From positions 372,001 through 436,000 of the forward strand of contig NZ_BIFR01000002.1 in assembly GCF_003967535.1 (NCBI RefSeq): DNA of 64,000 nt, read 5' to 3'. Position 1 is the first letter of the stretch. Each line of letters opens with the position of its first letter. Under the pieces are notes generated by a model. The model was not told the DNA's origin. It saw only the letters and a program-made list of their open reading frames with translations, and made no database searches. Below are positions 9,134-18,399 of this stretch, in pieces. Position numbers and translations under genes: made by a program. Source of the stretch: Tengunoibacter tsumagoiensis (lineage in GTDB: Bacteria > Chloroflexota > Ktedonobacteria > Ktedonobacterales > Ktedonobacteraceae).

Positions 9134-9217
9134 ATGGTCACTGTTAAAACTGGTGTAGTGTTGCACAGGATGATCAAAGATATTCCATTTCTGATCGCGA
9201 GGGAACAGACAAAATAA
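9134..9217 (+). CDS. small ORF with strong Shine-Dalgarno (27 aa), possible leader peptide
   Basis: ATG 9134 is preceded by AAAGGAGG with ideal spacing and lies 50 bases after a good promoter. It encodes 27 residues ending in LIAREQTK, with no recognisable family and no membrane segment. Just after its stop, 9222–9227 and 9235–9240 form a 6-bp hairpin. The layout of promoter, short ORF, hairpin, then kinase gene fits a translated leader, but I cannot show regulation from sequence alone. Confidence 0.4.
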   Translation: MVTVKTGVVLHRMIKDIPFLIAREQTK

Positions 9218-9420
9218 GTACCTGCCTGTACTATAGGCAGCAGGTGTCTTTGAGAAAGACCACTCGATATTTTTGTTCGCCCTCAAGCCTCTTCAATGGA
9301 TCTTCCTCTGATCTTTCTGTTTTGCTCACCACCTCCCAGTGCCAGAATAATTCCCCGACCGTATCTTTGTGCGCCCAATTTAGTACCAACAACGCACCAC
9401 ACCTCCTAAAAGGATGTTTC

Positions 9421-10383
9421 ATGAGCAAAAAGATCGACATTAGCTTTGAAGACGAAGAATCTCTATCCACCCATTTGAAACGAAGAAAAACACGACCTCA
9501 AGTAAAGAAGCCAGTAGTAAAGCAGAGTTATGAAGCCAATGCCGATGTTCAGCGTTGGCTGAATACTCAAACGATTGACCAGAAAGATCTCACCAAGCCT
9601 CCATTTGCCCCCACCTTTCTTGCAGGGCAACGAGATGCCTCGTGGATTCTCTCATCGCTGAGCAGTTTTTATGAGCAAGATCTTATTACAGATGTCCTGC
9701 ACGTTGTGAAAAGTGGGAAGGAGGCGACCGTCTATTGTTGTCTCGCCGATCCCTTAACCGGGCTTGAGTATGCAGCGGCCAAAGTGTATCGGCCAAGAAT
9801 GTTTCGTAGCTTGCGTAATGATGCCGTCTATCGTCAAGGTCGTACCCAGCGAGATGTCGAGGGGCACGTTGTCCGCAATAGTTCACATCACCAGGCTGCC
9901 TTCAAAAGTCAGCGTGGGCGAGCCATGCAGGTCTCATCCTGGATCGAATATGAGTTTCAGACGCAACTGCACCTGTTTGCGGCCGGAGCAAATATCCCCC
10001 GACCGTTGGCACAGGTAGGCAACTCTGTCTTGATGGAATACATTGGAACTGTTGGTGAACCTGCCCCTTTGCTCCAGAATGTCATTCTGGATCATGAAGA
10101 GGCACCTGCTCTGCTTGCAAGCATCTTGAATGACATGGAGCTGTTTCTTGCGCATAATCGTATTCATGGAGACCTATCGGCCTACAATATTGTCTATTGG
10201 GAGGGAGAGGTCAAGATCATTGATTTTGCGCAAGCGGTTGATCCTACACAGAGTGAGGGCACCTTCCCCATTTTCCTACGAGATGTTGAGCGAGTAGCCA
10301 GCTACTTTGCGCAATATAATCTTGTTATTGATGCTCTTGCCGTCGCAACAGAGATCTGGACCAGACAGCAAGGGGCCTTCTAA
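9421..10383 (+). CDS. RIO1-like serine/threonine protein kinase
   Basis: The chosen start at 9421 (MSKKIDISFED) has AAAGGATG upstream; a longer frame from 9244 lacks such support. The 320-aa protein has a short charged N-terminus with a basic patch (KRRKTRP), then a RIO kinase domain: VVKSGKEATVY (degenerate P-loop), AAKVYRPR with the ATP-binding Lys, HGDLSAYNIVYW (catalytic Asp and Asn) and IIDFAQAVDP (metal-binding Asp). RIO1 kinases act in ribosome maturation in archaea and eukaryotes. Bacterial copies are scattered and mostly uncharacterised. It stands alone downstream of a probable leader region. Confidence 0.9.
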   Translation: MSKKIDISFEDEESLSTHLKRRKTRPQVKKPVVKQSYEANADVQRWLNTQTIDQKDLTKPPFAPTFLAGQRDASWILSSLSSFYEQDLITDVLHVVKSGKEATVYCCLADPLTGLEYAAAKVYRPRMFRSLRNDAVYRQGRTQRDVEGHVVRNSSHHQAAFKSQRGRAMQVSSWIEYEFQTQLHLFAAGANIPRPLAQVGNSVLMEYIGTVGEPAPLLQNVILDHEEAPALLASILNDMELFLAHNRIHGDLSAYNIVYWEGEVKIIDFAQAVDPTQSEGTFPIFLRDVERVASYFAQYNLVIDALAVATEIWTRQQGAF

Positions 10384-11607
10384 TCAGATAGTCCTGTTTA
10401 CCGACAATTGGAAAAAGCGGCCTCCTGTACACTGAGAAAACTGTGGACAGGGGGCTGCTGAAAAATCTCCCCACCTTTATCTATGCGTATAATATCCTGC
10501 TGTACCATCTTCTTAAGTAACAGTTATACCAGCAATCCCTGCCGATTCTCAGAAACATAGCCGCCCCTCTCATACGCATCCATGCCCTCTAGCACCTGCA
10601 TAGTGTACAGAGCAGGCAGAATTTCTCACCTTTGTTTTTGAAAGCGAATGAAGCCTACAGAAGCCAGGTGAAGAAACGCTACCAGATAGCAGCAGGAGAG
10701 AGCAAGGCCTGGACAGATTGAGCAGATAGTCCAGGCAACGAATCTGCCAGGAATGATTATGTATCCAGAGGATTATTCAAGGAGAGTAGAGCATATAACA
10801 ATTACCTCAAACTGAGTGCTGAATCTAAGAGTGCAATGCTCGACAGAAAAAGGCAATGTAAGAATAGAACAATGTTAATACACTGTATAAACAATGTATG
10901 TGAGTATTCTCATTCAAAAATTTAGCAAAGAGGAGGATGAAAATGCTTTTCTCTCGCGCCACCTATTGCGGTTTGCCTGCTTTTATAGTAGAATTAAGCT
11001 CCAACAGACGTAAAGTAGAAATATATTCATCCAGGAAGAGTCGTATGAAAAGGACCTGCTTCCCATTTGTTTAGGGATGTAGCCCTTTTTCCGCCTCTAT
11101 GGTTGATTATATAAGTAAGGGCCTGTGACCAAAATGGGTGCCGGGTAGTGATCACATTTCACTGTATGAGAATGAAGGTTCATCTAGCATTTATTCAGTT
11201 AATGTGCTGAGAAGGCTAGATGTGAGAGTGAGAGCTATCCTATTTAATGATTAGTGCTAAAGTATGAGGAAAAATTTTAACAGAACATCATCTTTTTAGA
11301 AAAAAAGGTTCGTGGAATGTTAGAATTGTTACTCTCTTTTGCGTTTAAATAAAAGGAGAAGAATTCGTTGATTTAGAAAGCAAGAATATTACTATGTATG
11401 ATGAATGTATATTTTTGCGAGAAAATATGAACGAATTTGTTACTACTCCTGACCATTTTTCTCATTACGTATCTTTACAAATTGACAACATTGTATTACA
11501 ATATATTGTGTACTAGAGTTCTTTTATAAGGCTTACGCGCTTTATCACGTCTGTTAATCCGAATGCAAAAGTGAATATGCCTGGTTCCCAGAGGAAGGAA
11601 ATGTCAA
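10384..11607. other. 1.2-kb gene-poor stretch
   Basis: No ORF of normal size is convincing here. The second half is AT-rich. The only candidate I found is the 43-codon ORF at 10943 with a strong Shine-Dalgarno. I saw no tRNA, transposase remnant or clear tandem repeat. It may hold decayed genes, or a promoter region for the small HTH gene at 11608. Confidence 0.5.
10943..11074 (+). CDS. small ORF, unknown (43 aa)
   Basis: ATG 10943 follows GAGGAGG by 6 bases. The product is 43 residues, basic in the second half (SSNRRKVEIYSSRKSRMKR), with no recognised domain. It could be a chance ORF in the gene-poor stretch, or the tail of a decayed gene; only the ribosome-binding site supports it. Confidence 0.3.
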   Translation: MLFSRATYCGLPAFIVELSSNRRKVEIYSSRKSRMKRTCFPFV

Positions 11608-11799
11608 ATGAGTAATAGCGATCTGTTAACGGTAGCCGAAGTCGCTCGTATCCTGCGTGTTGATGGAACAACTGTTCGTCGGTGGGTCAAGCAGGGTGTG
11701 TTAGAAGCAGTTGTGTTGCCCCACGTCAACACACGTCAAGCGTATCGAATTAAGCGTGAGACGCTGAATAAAATGCTTGGTGAAGGCGTTCTTCAATAA
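11608..11799 (+). CDS. small excisionase-family (BldC/AlpA-like) DNA-binding protein
   Basis: 63 aa, essentially a single MerR-like winged helix: LLTVAEVARILRVDGTTVRRWVKQGVLEA, then a basic wing with RQAYRIKRETL. GGAAGG lies upstream. Proteins of this size and form act as small transcription factors or as phage excisionases. There is no integrase or attachment site nearby, so a BldC-like regulator is more likely. A strong terminator follows at 11947, indicating a single-gene transcript. Confidence 0.85.
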   Translation: MSNSDLLTVAEVARILRVDGTTVRRWVKQGVLEAVVLPHVNTRQAYRIKRETLNKMLGEGVLQ

Positions 11800-11946
11800 G
11801 CATCTGGCTTCTGCCATCTTATGCTGACACCGTTTGGTACAGGCAGCTGTTGTCTCCTGCTTTTACACTATATGTCAAATTGACAAAAATGAGTGTACAT
11901 TGGACGGCAAGTGTGCAGTAAAAGGATTGGCGAAGGAACACTGAGA

Positions 11947-11991
11947 GGAGATCGGAGCGAACCAGGGTTCGCATATCGATCTCCTTTTTTT
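11947..11991 (+). terminator. strong intrinsic terminator
   Basis: Outer stem GGAGATCG (11947–11954) with its complement at 11977–11984, an inner stem 11957–11962 / 11967–11972, then seven T at 11985–11991. It ends the transcript of the small HTH gene. Confidence 0.8.
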
Positions 11992-12035
11992 GTTGTCCCC
12001 TGGCTTCTAGTGTTTCTTCCTTTTTTTTTCTTTTT

Positions 12036-14549
12036 TTAAGGAAGGCTTTGTAACCATTCCTGTACTTCTTTTGTATAACGATGATGAAGTGTCTCTAGCG
12101 TGGTCTGGCTTGTCTGTCCTAATTGTTTGGCCTGTGCAATGTCCCCTCTGCTGGCCGCAATTCGTGCCAGGCCATAATGAGCCAATGCCTCTAGATCCAG
12201 GCAACCGGCTGGCATGATCGCCAGCATCTGCTGAAAGATGTCCTGTGCAGTGGTCAATTGGTCTTGAGCCAGAGAGATATTTCCATGCTCATAGAGTGCG
12301 TGTGCCGATAGCTGGGGTCTTTGAAGTTGCTGTGCTAGATGGACGCTTTCCTGAATAAACTGTTCTGCTTCAGTATAGCGTTGTTGTTTTCGTGCAATGA
12401 TGGCACTGTTGATGAGAAGTGCGCTCATCCATTCACGATGATGCAGGGTCTGGGCCAGTTCTACCCCTTCGCGAAAATAGGCTTCTGCTTTTTGATAATC
12501 TTCCTGGAGTGAACCTAGATTGGCCAGGAGCGCACAGATGAGCTCTCGATACCCAATCTGACGAGCGAGTTTCAAGCTTTCTAAAAAATAATGTTCAGCT
12601 CGTTCGCGCTTTTCTTGTGCAGCAAGAGTGACGCCAAGGTTCATAAGCAGGTTGCAGATCTGTTCGCGATTGCCGATTGTGTAAGCTAATTCAAGGCCTT
12701 CTTGAATGTAAATCTCTGCCTGATGATGAATACTGCGGCTCCCAAAAGCTGATCCTAATGTCAGGAGCAGATTACAGATCCTCTCGCTATCACCAATCTG
12801 ACGAGCCAGGGTGAGCCCTTCTTGAAGTTCTGCCTCGGCTTGAGGATATTCACCACGTTTCCAACTGGCAGTTCCACTGGCGGCCAGAATAGCGCTAATG
12901 CATTCGCGATCCTCTAAGTCCCGCGCAATTTTGAGAGCCTGGGGTAAGATTTCCTTCGCCCGGCCATAATCACTCTGTTTCAGGGCAATCTCACCTTGAT
13001 AGAGGAGCGTGTTCATAATTCCATAATGATCATTAAGACGCTGGGCCGCTGTATGGGCAAGGGCTAGATAGTTGAGCGCTTGCGTATATAAGCCTCGCAA
13101 GCGAAGGAAGGGGGTAAAGGCAAGGACGATCCGAATGTATTCTGCCCACATATTTTGAGTGGAGGCCTGTTCTAAGGCTGCTAGAATAGTTGTCCGTTCC
13201 ATCTCCAACAGTTCATAGTCGCGCTTATGCTCTTCCACATACGTTAAGTAATACTGAATAAAGCGTACAATTCCAGTCGTATCCATGAGTTTTGGACGAG
13301 CATAATCTGCGATGGTCTGATGGAGTGTATAGCGATCTGAGCTACTACATTCAAGCAGCCCGGTATCAATTAAGGCATCTAAGATCTCATAGGAGCAATT
13401 GGCGATCGTTAGCGCCGCTTCTTCGGAAAAACTGTGGGGTTTGGCAGGAAAGATTGAAAGGGTGTAAAGAGTTGAACGAACATGTGCGGGCAGTTTTTGA
13501 TCGGTGACTGCAATGACTCCTTCAAGCGAATGATGCAGGTTAGTGGTGAGGCTTGTTGACCAGAAGGTAGTGGGAACATGGTCAGTTTTGTCGTCATTGG
13601 ATTGAGAACGGAGAGAATGACCGATAAGCGTGAGTGCCAGCGGTAGACCTCCAACGGCACGAATGAGTGCAAGGCTTTTCTCCTCTTCTTGAAGGATAAT
13701 CTGAGGAGCAAGATGAGAGAGGAGTTGGAGACTATGAGCTTCATTAAGCTCAGGTAAGACGAGAACGCCGTCTGTGGTCAGATGTGTTGCAATCGTTGGC
13801 AGGCGCGTCGTGATGAGATGAGCACACTCAGGCCCCCCCGTTTTGAAGGTTAGCGCTGCCTCAACTTGCCAGGCATCATCGATGATCAAGAGCATTTTGC
13901 GGCTCCCAATCGTTCTGCGAATGGCTTTTGCCCATTCTTCGTTAGTGGTAAGAGCAGTCATCTGAGCAGAAGAGATGCCAAGTAGTGTTCCCCAGCGGCT
14001 CAATACACCGGGAATATCTGGTTGTGGCCCCAGTGCGGCCCATAGTATGCCATCAGTAAAATGTTCACGCACTTCTGGATCGTGCGCAAGTTGAATAGCC
14101 AGAGCGGTTTTGCCTACACCTGGAAGCCCACTTAAAGCAGTGAGCGCCGCATTTCCACCTGTGAAGAGGCGTTGTTTCAGCGTTGCAATTTCAGTCTCTC
14201 TTCCCACAAGATAATTTGGTGCCGACAAAGGAATAGCTGGATCATAGATACCCTCTGGAATGGTCTGGGGAAGGGCTGAACGCAATAACGTTGCTGTATC
14301 AGGTCTGGAAAGAGGATAGTTAAGTGTCGTATGTTGAGAAGAGAGTTGTGGAAAGCCTAGCTTCTCAGGCGTAAGCTGGAAAAAATCGCATAACCGGGTA
14401 ATGAAGGTTGGTGGAGGTATCGTGATATGGCGCTCCCAGCGTCCAATACTAAAGCGACTTGTTCCAATTCGATCAGCAAGCTGCTTTTGCGATAGGTTCC
14501 TGCTGAGCCGTAGTTGCTTAAGCTGATTCTGTGTTTGTGAGATAACCAT
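12036..14549 (-). CDS. STAND regulator: XRE HTH + NB-ARC ATPase + TPR
   Basis: 837 aa. Residues 5–65 are an XRE-type helix-turn-helix (LRLSRNLSQKQLADRIGTS). Residues 95–400 are an NB-ARC ATPase with Walker A GLPGVGKTALAIQ, Walker B KMLLIIDDAW, and a GLPLAL box. Residues 440–835 are stacked TPR helices (YGRAKEILPQALKIA, YPQAEAELQEGLTLA). Proteins of this architecture are ATP-switched transcription factors that sense a ligand or partner through the repeats. AGGAAGG precedes the start. It is divergent from the M19 dipeptidase gene with a 425-base gap, which might be its target. An immune role is possible for STAND proteins, but no effector domain is fused here. Confidence 0.9.
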   Translation of the reverse strand: MVISQTQNQLKQLRLSRNLSQKQLADRIGTSRFSIGRWERHITIPPPTFITRLCDFFQLTPEKLGFPQLSSQHTTLNYPLSRPDTATLLRSALPQTIPEGIYDPAIPLSAPNYLVGRETEIATLKQRLFTGGNAALTALSGLPGVGKTALAIQLAHDPEVREHFTDGILWAALGPQPDIPGVLSRWGTLLGISSAQMTALTTNEEWAKAIRRTIGSRKMLLIIDDAWQVEAALTFKTGGPECAHLITTRLPTIATHLTTDGVLVLPELNEAHSLQLLSHLAPQIILQEEEKSLALIRAVGGLPLALTLIGHSLRSQSNDDKTDHVPTTFWSTSLTTNLHHSLEGVIAVTDQKLPAHVRSTLYTLSIFPAKPHSFSEEAALTIANCSYEILDALIDTGLLECSSSDRYTLHQTIADYARPKLMDTTGIVRFIQYYLTYVEEHKRDYELLEMERTTILAALEQASTQNMWAEYIRIVLAFTPFLRLRGLYTQALNYLALAHTAAQRLNDHYGIMNTLLYQGEIALKQSDYGRAKEILPQALKIARDLEDRECISAILAASGTASWKRGEYPQAEAELQEGLTLARQIGDSERICNLLLTLGSAFGSRSIHHQAEIYIQEGLELAYTIGNREQICNLLMNLGVTLAAQEKRERAEHYFLESLKLARQIGYRELICALLANLGSLQEDYQKAEAYFREGVELAQTLHHREWMSALLINSAIIARKQQRYTEAEQFIQESVHLAQQLQRPQLSAHALYEHGNISLAQDQLTTAQDIFQQMLAIMPAGCLDLEALAHYGLARIAASRGDIAQAKQLGQTSQTTLETLHHRYTKEVQEWLQSLP

Positions 14550-14701
14550 AAAACGGAACCTTCCTGATGCACCATTGCCACGTGATGCATCTTGTTACGT
14601 TACTCCCTGGACGGTCGAGCACCCGCGTAAAAGGAGCTCTGTTTCAGAAGAATGTTTGTTGCTTCAGACTATTTATGAATATTTTAGCCACCTCATTGTA
14701 A

Positions 14702-14730
14702 TTGACAGGTAAGATTTTATTCATTAGTAT
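14702..14730 (+). promoter_or_regulatory. promoter-like sequence upstream of M19 dipeptidase
   Basis: TTGACA (14702–14707) and TAGTAT (14725–14730) with a 17-base spacer, reading toward the dipeptidase 245 bases away. The leader between is AT-rich and ends with a small stem (TCCGT–ACGGA at about 14938–14952). The rest of 14550–14974 shows no gene. Confidence 0.5.
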
Positions 14731-14974
14731 TTTTATGTATAAAATATAGTATACGAAAAATTGTCTAGTTTGCAACCACTAAGGCCGATCTATTTGTTCG
14801 CTAGCTCTATCAGTAACGGAAGGTAAATGGTATTCTTATAGTCTAATTGTAAGATATGGGTTTTTTCAAAATAGCAAAGATGATTAAAATCATAAGAGAT
14901 GTAAATTGTGCAAGTGGTTTTATAATTGTTTTTTTCGTCCGTTAGTCACGGATTGACTATTAAAAGGAAGGAAC

Positions 14975-16081
14975 ATGTTCTTGTACCAGACACTCATTGG
15001 GCATAGTGATACGCTCTATAATCTCTCTCATTTCCATCCAGATGTTCAGCCTGGCGAGCAGAATAGTTCATTGGATGAGCGGTTGCACACGTATTTTTTT
15101 GAGCATGGTCAAGATGGGGATATAGATTATCCCAGGGCGCTCACAGGAGCTCTTATAGGAGCGTTTTTTGCTATTTTTGTGCCCAATCTGGATAAAACCA
15201 CGGTGCAGACGATTAATCCTGAGGAGATTCCAGAAGATCGTTGGTACGAACGTTATATTGATCCACCCCTGGATTTTTCATATGCACAACAATTTACACT
15301 GACCGAGATGGCCTATTTAATCCGTTTAGAGGCTTGCTCGGCAGGGCGATTAAAAATTGTTCGGATGGTTACCGAGATCGAAGCATGTTTCAATCAAGGG
15401 GTCTTTAGTGCGATTATGCATATTGAGGGATGTGAGGGGATTGATCCAGAGCTCAATAACCTTCAGATCTTTTATCAGGCGGGTCTTCGCTCGCTTGGTC
15501 CAGTCTGGAGTCGACATAATGTATTTGGGTATGGGGTTCCATTAGTGTTTGGTCGGACGCCAGAGGCTGGTCCAGGTTTGACGGATGTGGGAAAGGAGCT
15601 TGTGCGAGCGTGTAATCAACTGGGTATTGTCTTAGATCTCTCTCACTTGAATGAGCAGGGTTTCTGGGATGTGGCGCGTCTCTCGACAGCTCCTCTGGTG
15701 GCGACCCATTCCAATGCTCATGCGCTCTGTCCTTCATCGCGCAATCTGACTGACAAGCAGTTAGAGGCGATTAGAGAGTCCGATGGATTGGTTGGGGTTA
15801 ATTTTAATGTTCGCGATCTCCGTTCGGATGGTGCTCGCAATCCAGATGTGCCGCTTGAACTGGTGGTGAAACATATTGATTATCTCGTTGATAAGCTTGG
15901 TATTGAGCGCGTTGCATTGGGGACTGACTATGATGGTGCCCTGATGCCTACTTGTTTGAGCGATGTGAGTAAGTTACCTGTATTATACAAAGCTCTCGCT
16001 GAACGGGGATATGATGAGCATGCTCTTAACAGGCTGGCGCGAGAAAACTGGCTGCGCGTGTTGAGAAAGATCTGGCGTTAA
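14975..16081 (+). CDS. membrane dipeptidase family (peptidase M19)
   Basis: 368 aa, the usual length for M19 zinc dipeptidases, which cleave dipeptides, some with a D-residue. The N-terminal metal motif is IGHSDTLYNL (family form DGHND). The bridging Glu is in IEGCEGI, the later ligands and pocket in LDLSHLNEQGF and ATHSNAHALCPSSRNL, and the active-site Asp in LGTDYDGA. AAAGGAAGG precedes ATG 14975. No signal peptide is evident, so it is probably cytoplasmic. Neighbours give no pathway; turnover of cell-wall or foreign D-peptides is a reasonable inference. Confidence 0.88.
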   Translation: MFLYQTLIGHSDTLYNLSHFHPDVQPGEQNSSLDERLHTYFFEHGQDGDIDYPRALTGALIGAFFAIFVPNLDKTTVQTINPEEIPEDRWYERYIDPPLDFSYAQQFTLTEMAYLIRLEACSAGRLKIVRMVTEIEACFNQGVFSAIMHIEGCEGIDPELNNLQIFYQAGLRSLGPVWSRHNVFGYGVPLVFGRTPEAGPGLTDVGKELVRACNQLGIVLDLSHLNEQGFWDVARLSTAPLVATHSNAHALCPSSRNLTDKQLEAIRESDGLVGVNFNVRDLRSDGARNPDVPLELVVKHIDYLVDKLGIERVALGTDYDGALMPTCLSDVSKLPVLYKALAERGYDEHALNRLARENWLRVLRKIWR

Positions 16082-16103
16082 TACTATTCAGTACTTTCAT
16101 GAG

Positions 16104-16142
16104 GAGGGCGTCTTGTTTCTCTTATCCTGTAAGAGTGACGCC
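16104..16142. terminator. stem-loop between convergent genes
   Basis: Nested inverted repeats (GAGGGCGTC with GACGCCTC outside, CTCTTA–TAAGAG inside) between the dipeptidase stop and the convergent DUF5946-like gene stop. Reading plus, it ends near TTCT; it probably serves both strands. Confidence 0.5.
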
Positions 16143-16174
16143 TCTTCTAGCGTATAAATTAAATAAGATCTCTT

Positions 16175-16624
16175 TTATGGATAGAAAGCTGAGATCTGTT
16201 CCACTGTTCTACGGGCCCATTCTTTTACCAGTGTACAATACTGCTCGGTATCCTGTCCCTCCTGAGAGTTTTGAGCGATATCGATGATGGTTATGTGCCA
16301 CGCAAGCTTTGGAACTGGTGGGGCATCTTCTGAGGCTTTTATTTTCCATGTCCGATGGTGTCCGTTCATGTTTTGAGACGCTAATTGGCGAAGTTGCTGT
16401 ACCGTCATCGGTCTCTCCAGATAGGCACGAAGCATCGCCAGTACCTGGACGAGCGCTTCATAACTGTAGCGTCTATGCTGAATCATAAAACAGGAGACGA
16501 GGAGGAAGTGAACGTGAATATAGTCCTCGCCGAGGTATTTGAGGGTTATGAATATGTCAAATATCTCCTGACAGGTCCTTCCATCTGGAAGAATGGCTCC
16601 ACATTCTGGGCACTGTTCTGGCAT
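16175..16624 (-). CDS. DUF5946-like protein with N-terminal zinc motif
   Basis: 149 aa. It opens with CPECGAILPDGRTCQE, a zinc-ribbon-like Cys cluster, followed by a helical domain with VHFLLVSCFMIQHRRYSYEAL and MTVQQLRQLAS. This arrangement (Cys motif, then an H-x-x-x-V-x-C-x-x-x-Q-H segment) matches my recollection of DUF5946. Function is unknown. AGAAGG precedes the start. It is transcribed toward the dipeptidase gene and has no operon partner. Confidence 0.7.
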   Translation of the reverse strand: MPEQCPECGAILPDGRTCQEIFDIFITLKYLGEDYIHVHFLLVSCFMIQHRRYSYEALVQVLAMLRAYLERPMTVQQLRQLASQNMNGHHRTWKIKASEDAPPVPKLAWHITIIDIAQNSQEGQDTEQYCTLVKEWARRTVEQISAFYP

Positions 16625-16674
16625 CTGATCACCTTCTAATAGCCGTATGTTCTGTCTTTAATAATGGGGCGATG

Positions 16675-18354
16675 TCACTTCACTGTTAAGGCTGGAATGA
16701 TAGGGAGAATGAGTGCAGAAGGGTGTTCACGATCATGGTAAATCACCTGGTCTGCGGTCATCATCTCGCTCGTTCGCCCCAATGGTGCACCTGTGTTAAG
16801 ATTGCGATCATACTTGGGAAAGGCACTGGAGCTTATCTGTAGACAGATGCGATGTCCAGGCTTGAAGACCTGAGCAGTGTTCCAGCAATCAATCGTATAG
16901 AGATAGATCTGACTTGGTTCGATGAGATCTGGATGATCCATCCCTTCACGGAAGCGTGCACGTACCATGCCATCGCAGAGCCGCTGACGAAAGCCGTTGG
17001 GCCAGACGTCGATGAGCATAGCCATAAAATCAGTATCCTGTGCTGATGATGCTGCATAAAGTTGCACACGAATAGGGCCAGTGACCTCAATTTCTTCAGT
17101 CAGCGGTTCCGTTTCATAGACGAGAAGATCGTCTCGACGTTGTAGTGAGGCATAATCATCTGGTCCGCCAATCTGGGCAGAGGTGGGATCAGTAATGAAA
17201 GGGACCGCCTGTGCAGGATTGTAGCGATAGGTATCTGGCTTTTGGGAAGCGGCTGGTTTATGAAGAGAGAGCAGACCATCTCCAAAGCGGCTGTTGGCGC
17301 GACCATCACTGTGAAGATAATAGGGTGTCCACTGAGTACGAGCCAGGGGCCATTCCTGCTCATCTCGCCATATGTTGCTCCCCATAATAAAGATTGTAAC
17401 TGGTGCACTGATCTCTGATGGTTCGTCTTTAAGCCAGCGATCGTACCAGCGGAGCTGTTCGCCCCTCATATTAATGATTGCCTGTTTCCCAAAGTCGACC
17501 TCACCGATTTTTGCACCTTGATTGCTATTATGTCCCCAGGGCCCCATTAAGAGCCGCTGGCTTGAACGTGTCTCTGCACTTGCTCCACGTGTTGTCATTC
17601 CTATATAGTTGAGAGGCGTACCAATCTGCTCATCGTCATACCAACCAGAGATATGAAGGACGGGTACATCAATCAGTTCAAACCGGGATTGATAACAGAT
17701 TGGCTGCCAGTAGTCATCAAGCTGTGGGTGTTCAATCTCTTTTTTCCAGGAGTGAATAAAACGGCCAATCTGTTCATCCATTGTATCGAGGGGCAGATGT
17801 TCATAGATCTGTTCCCAATTGACCACATTCATTGGTTGTAGCATACGTCCGCTGACAAAATGCAGCCAGCAAAGATGCATTGGAGATGGCAGCCCGGTGG
17901 GCGTCTCCACAAAAGGATCAGAGGGGGTGACAAGTACGATCATCGCCTTCAAGTGAGGCGGGCGTTCCAGAGCGGCCAGCCACTGAATACGCCCATCATA
18001 GGAGGCACCAAGTGTCCCAATGTTGCCGTTGGACCAGGGCTGAACGGCACACCATTCAATGGTATCATAGCCATCCTGCCCATCCTGAAAATAGGGGGTA
18101 AATGTTCCATCTGAATCCCCACGGCCTCGCACATCGACGCATACAAAGGTATACCCCTGCTTCACAAAATCATAGGCCAGCTCGATTCGATTCGCCGTCA
18201 TTCTCATGTAGGGAGTGCGTAGCAGAACGACGGGCCGCCTTTCAAGAGGCCTGTTGAGAGGGAGATAGATATCGGCTGCGAGCGTGACGCCATCGCGCAT
18301 AGGAATGCGTTGATCAAATAACACTTTGACCGGAAGTGGATGCGGCGTAACCAT
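16675..18354 (-). CDS. CocE/NonD family hydrolase (X-Pro dipeptidyl-peptidase S15 fold)
   Basis: 559 aa, as in CocE-type esterases and peptidases. The alpha/beta hydrolase domain opens with RIPMRDGVTLAADIYLP. The nucleophile elbow is GASYDG near residue 118, SGWYDD probably holds the catalytic Asp, and GPWGHNSNQG the His. The C-terminal third is the jelly-roll domain of the family (EIEVTGPIRVQLYAASSA). There is no signal peptide. AAGGAG precedes the start. The substrate (ester, amide or acyl peptide) cannot be told. It lies 45 bases after the GT39-like gene on the same strand and may be co-transcribed. Confidence 0.9.
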   Translation of the reverse strand: MVTPHPLPVKVLFDQRIPMRDGVTLAADIYLPLNRPLERRPVVLLRTPYMRMTANRIELAYDFVKQGYTFVCVDVRGRGDSDGTFTPYFQDGQDGYDTIEWCAVQPWSNGNIGTLGASYDGRIQWLAALERPPHLKAMIVLVTPSDPFVETPTGLPSPMHLCWLHFVSGRMLQPMNVVNWEQIYEHLPLDTMDEQIGRFIHSWKKEIEHPQLDDYWQPICYQSRFELIDVPVLHISGWYDDEQIGTPLNYIGMTTRGASAETRSSQRLLMGPWGHNSNQGAKIGEVDFGKQAIINMRGEQLRWYDRWLKDEPSEISAPVTIFIMGSNIWRDEQEWPLARTQWTPYYLHSDGRANSRFGDGLLSLHKPAASQKPDTYRYNPAQAVPFITDPTSAQIGGPDDYASLQRRDDLLVYETEPLTEEIEVTGPIRVQLYAASSAQDTDFMAMLIDVWPNGFRQRLCDGMVRARFREGMDHPDLIEPSQIYLYTIDCWNTAQVFKPGHRICLQISSSAFPKYDRNLNTGAPLGRTSEMMTADQVIYHDREHPSALILPIIPALTVK

Positions 18355-18399
18355 CGTGCTCTCTTCTCCTTATCTCTCTGTGCCAACGGATCTCCTGTA

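Noticed and set aside
11608..11799. Excisionase of an integrated element
   Set aside because: No integrase, att repeats or phage genes nearby; a BldC-like small regulator is simpler.
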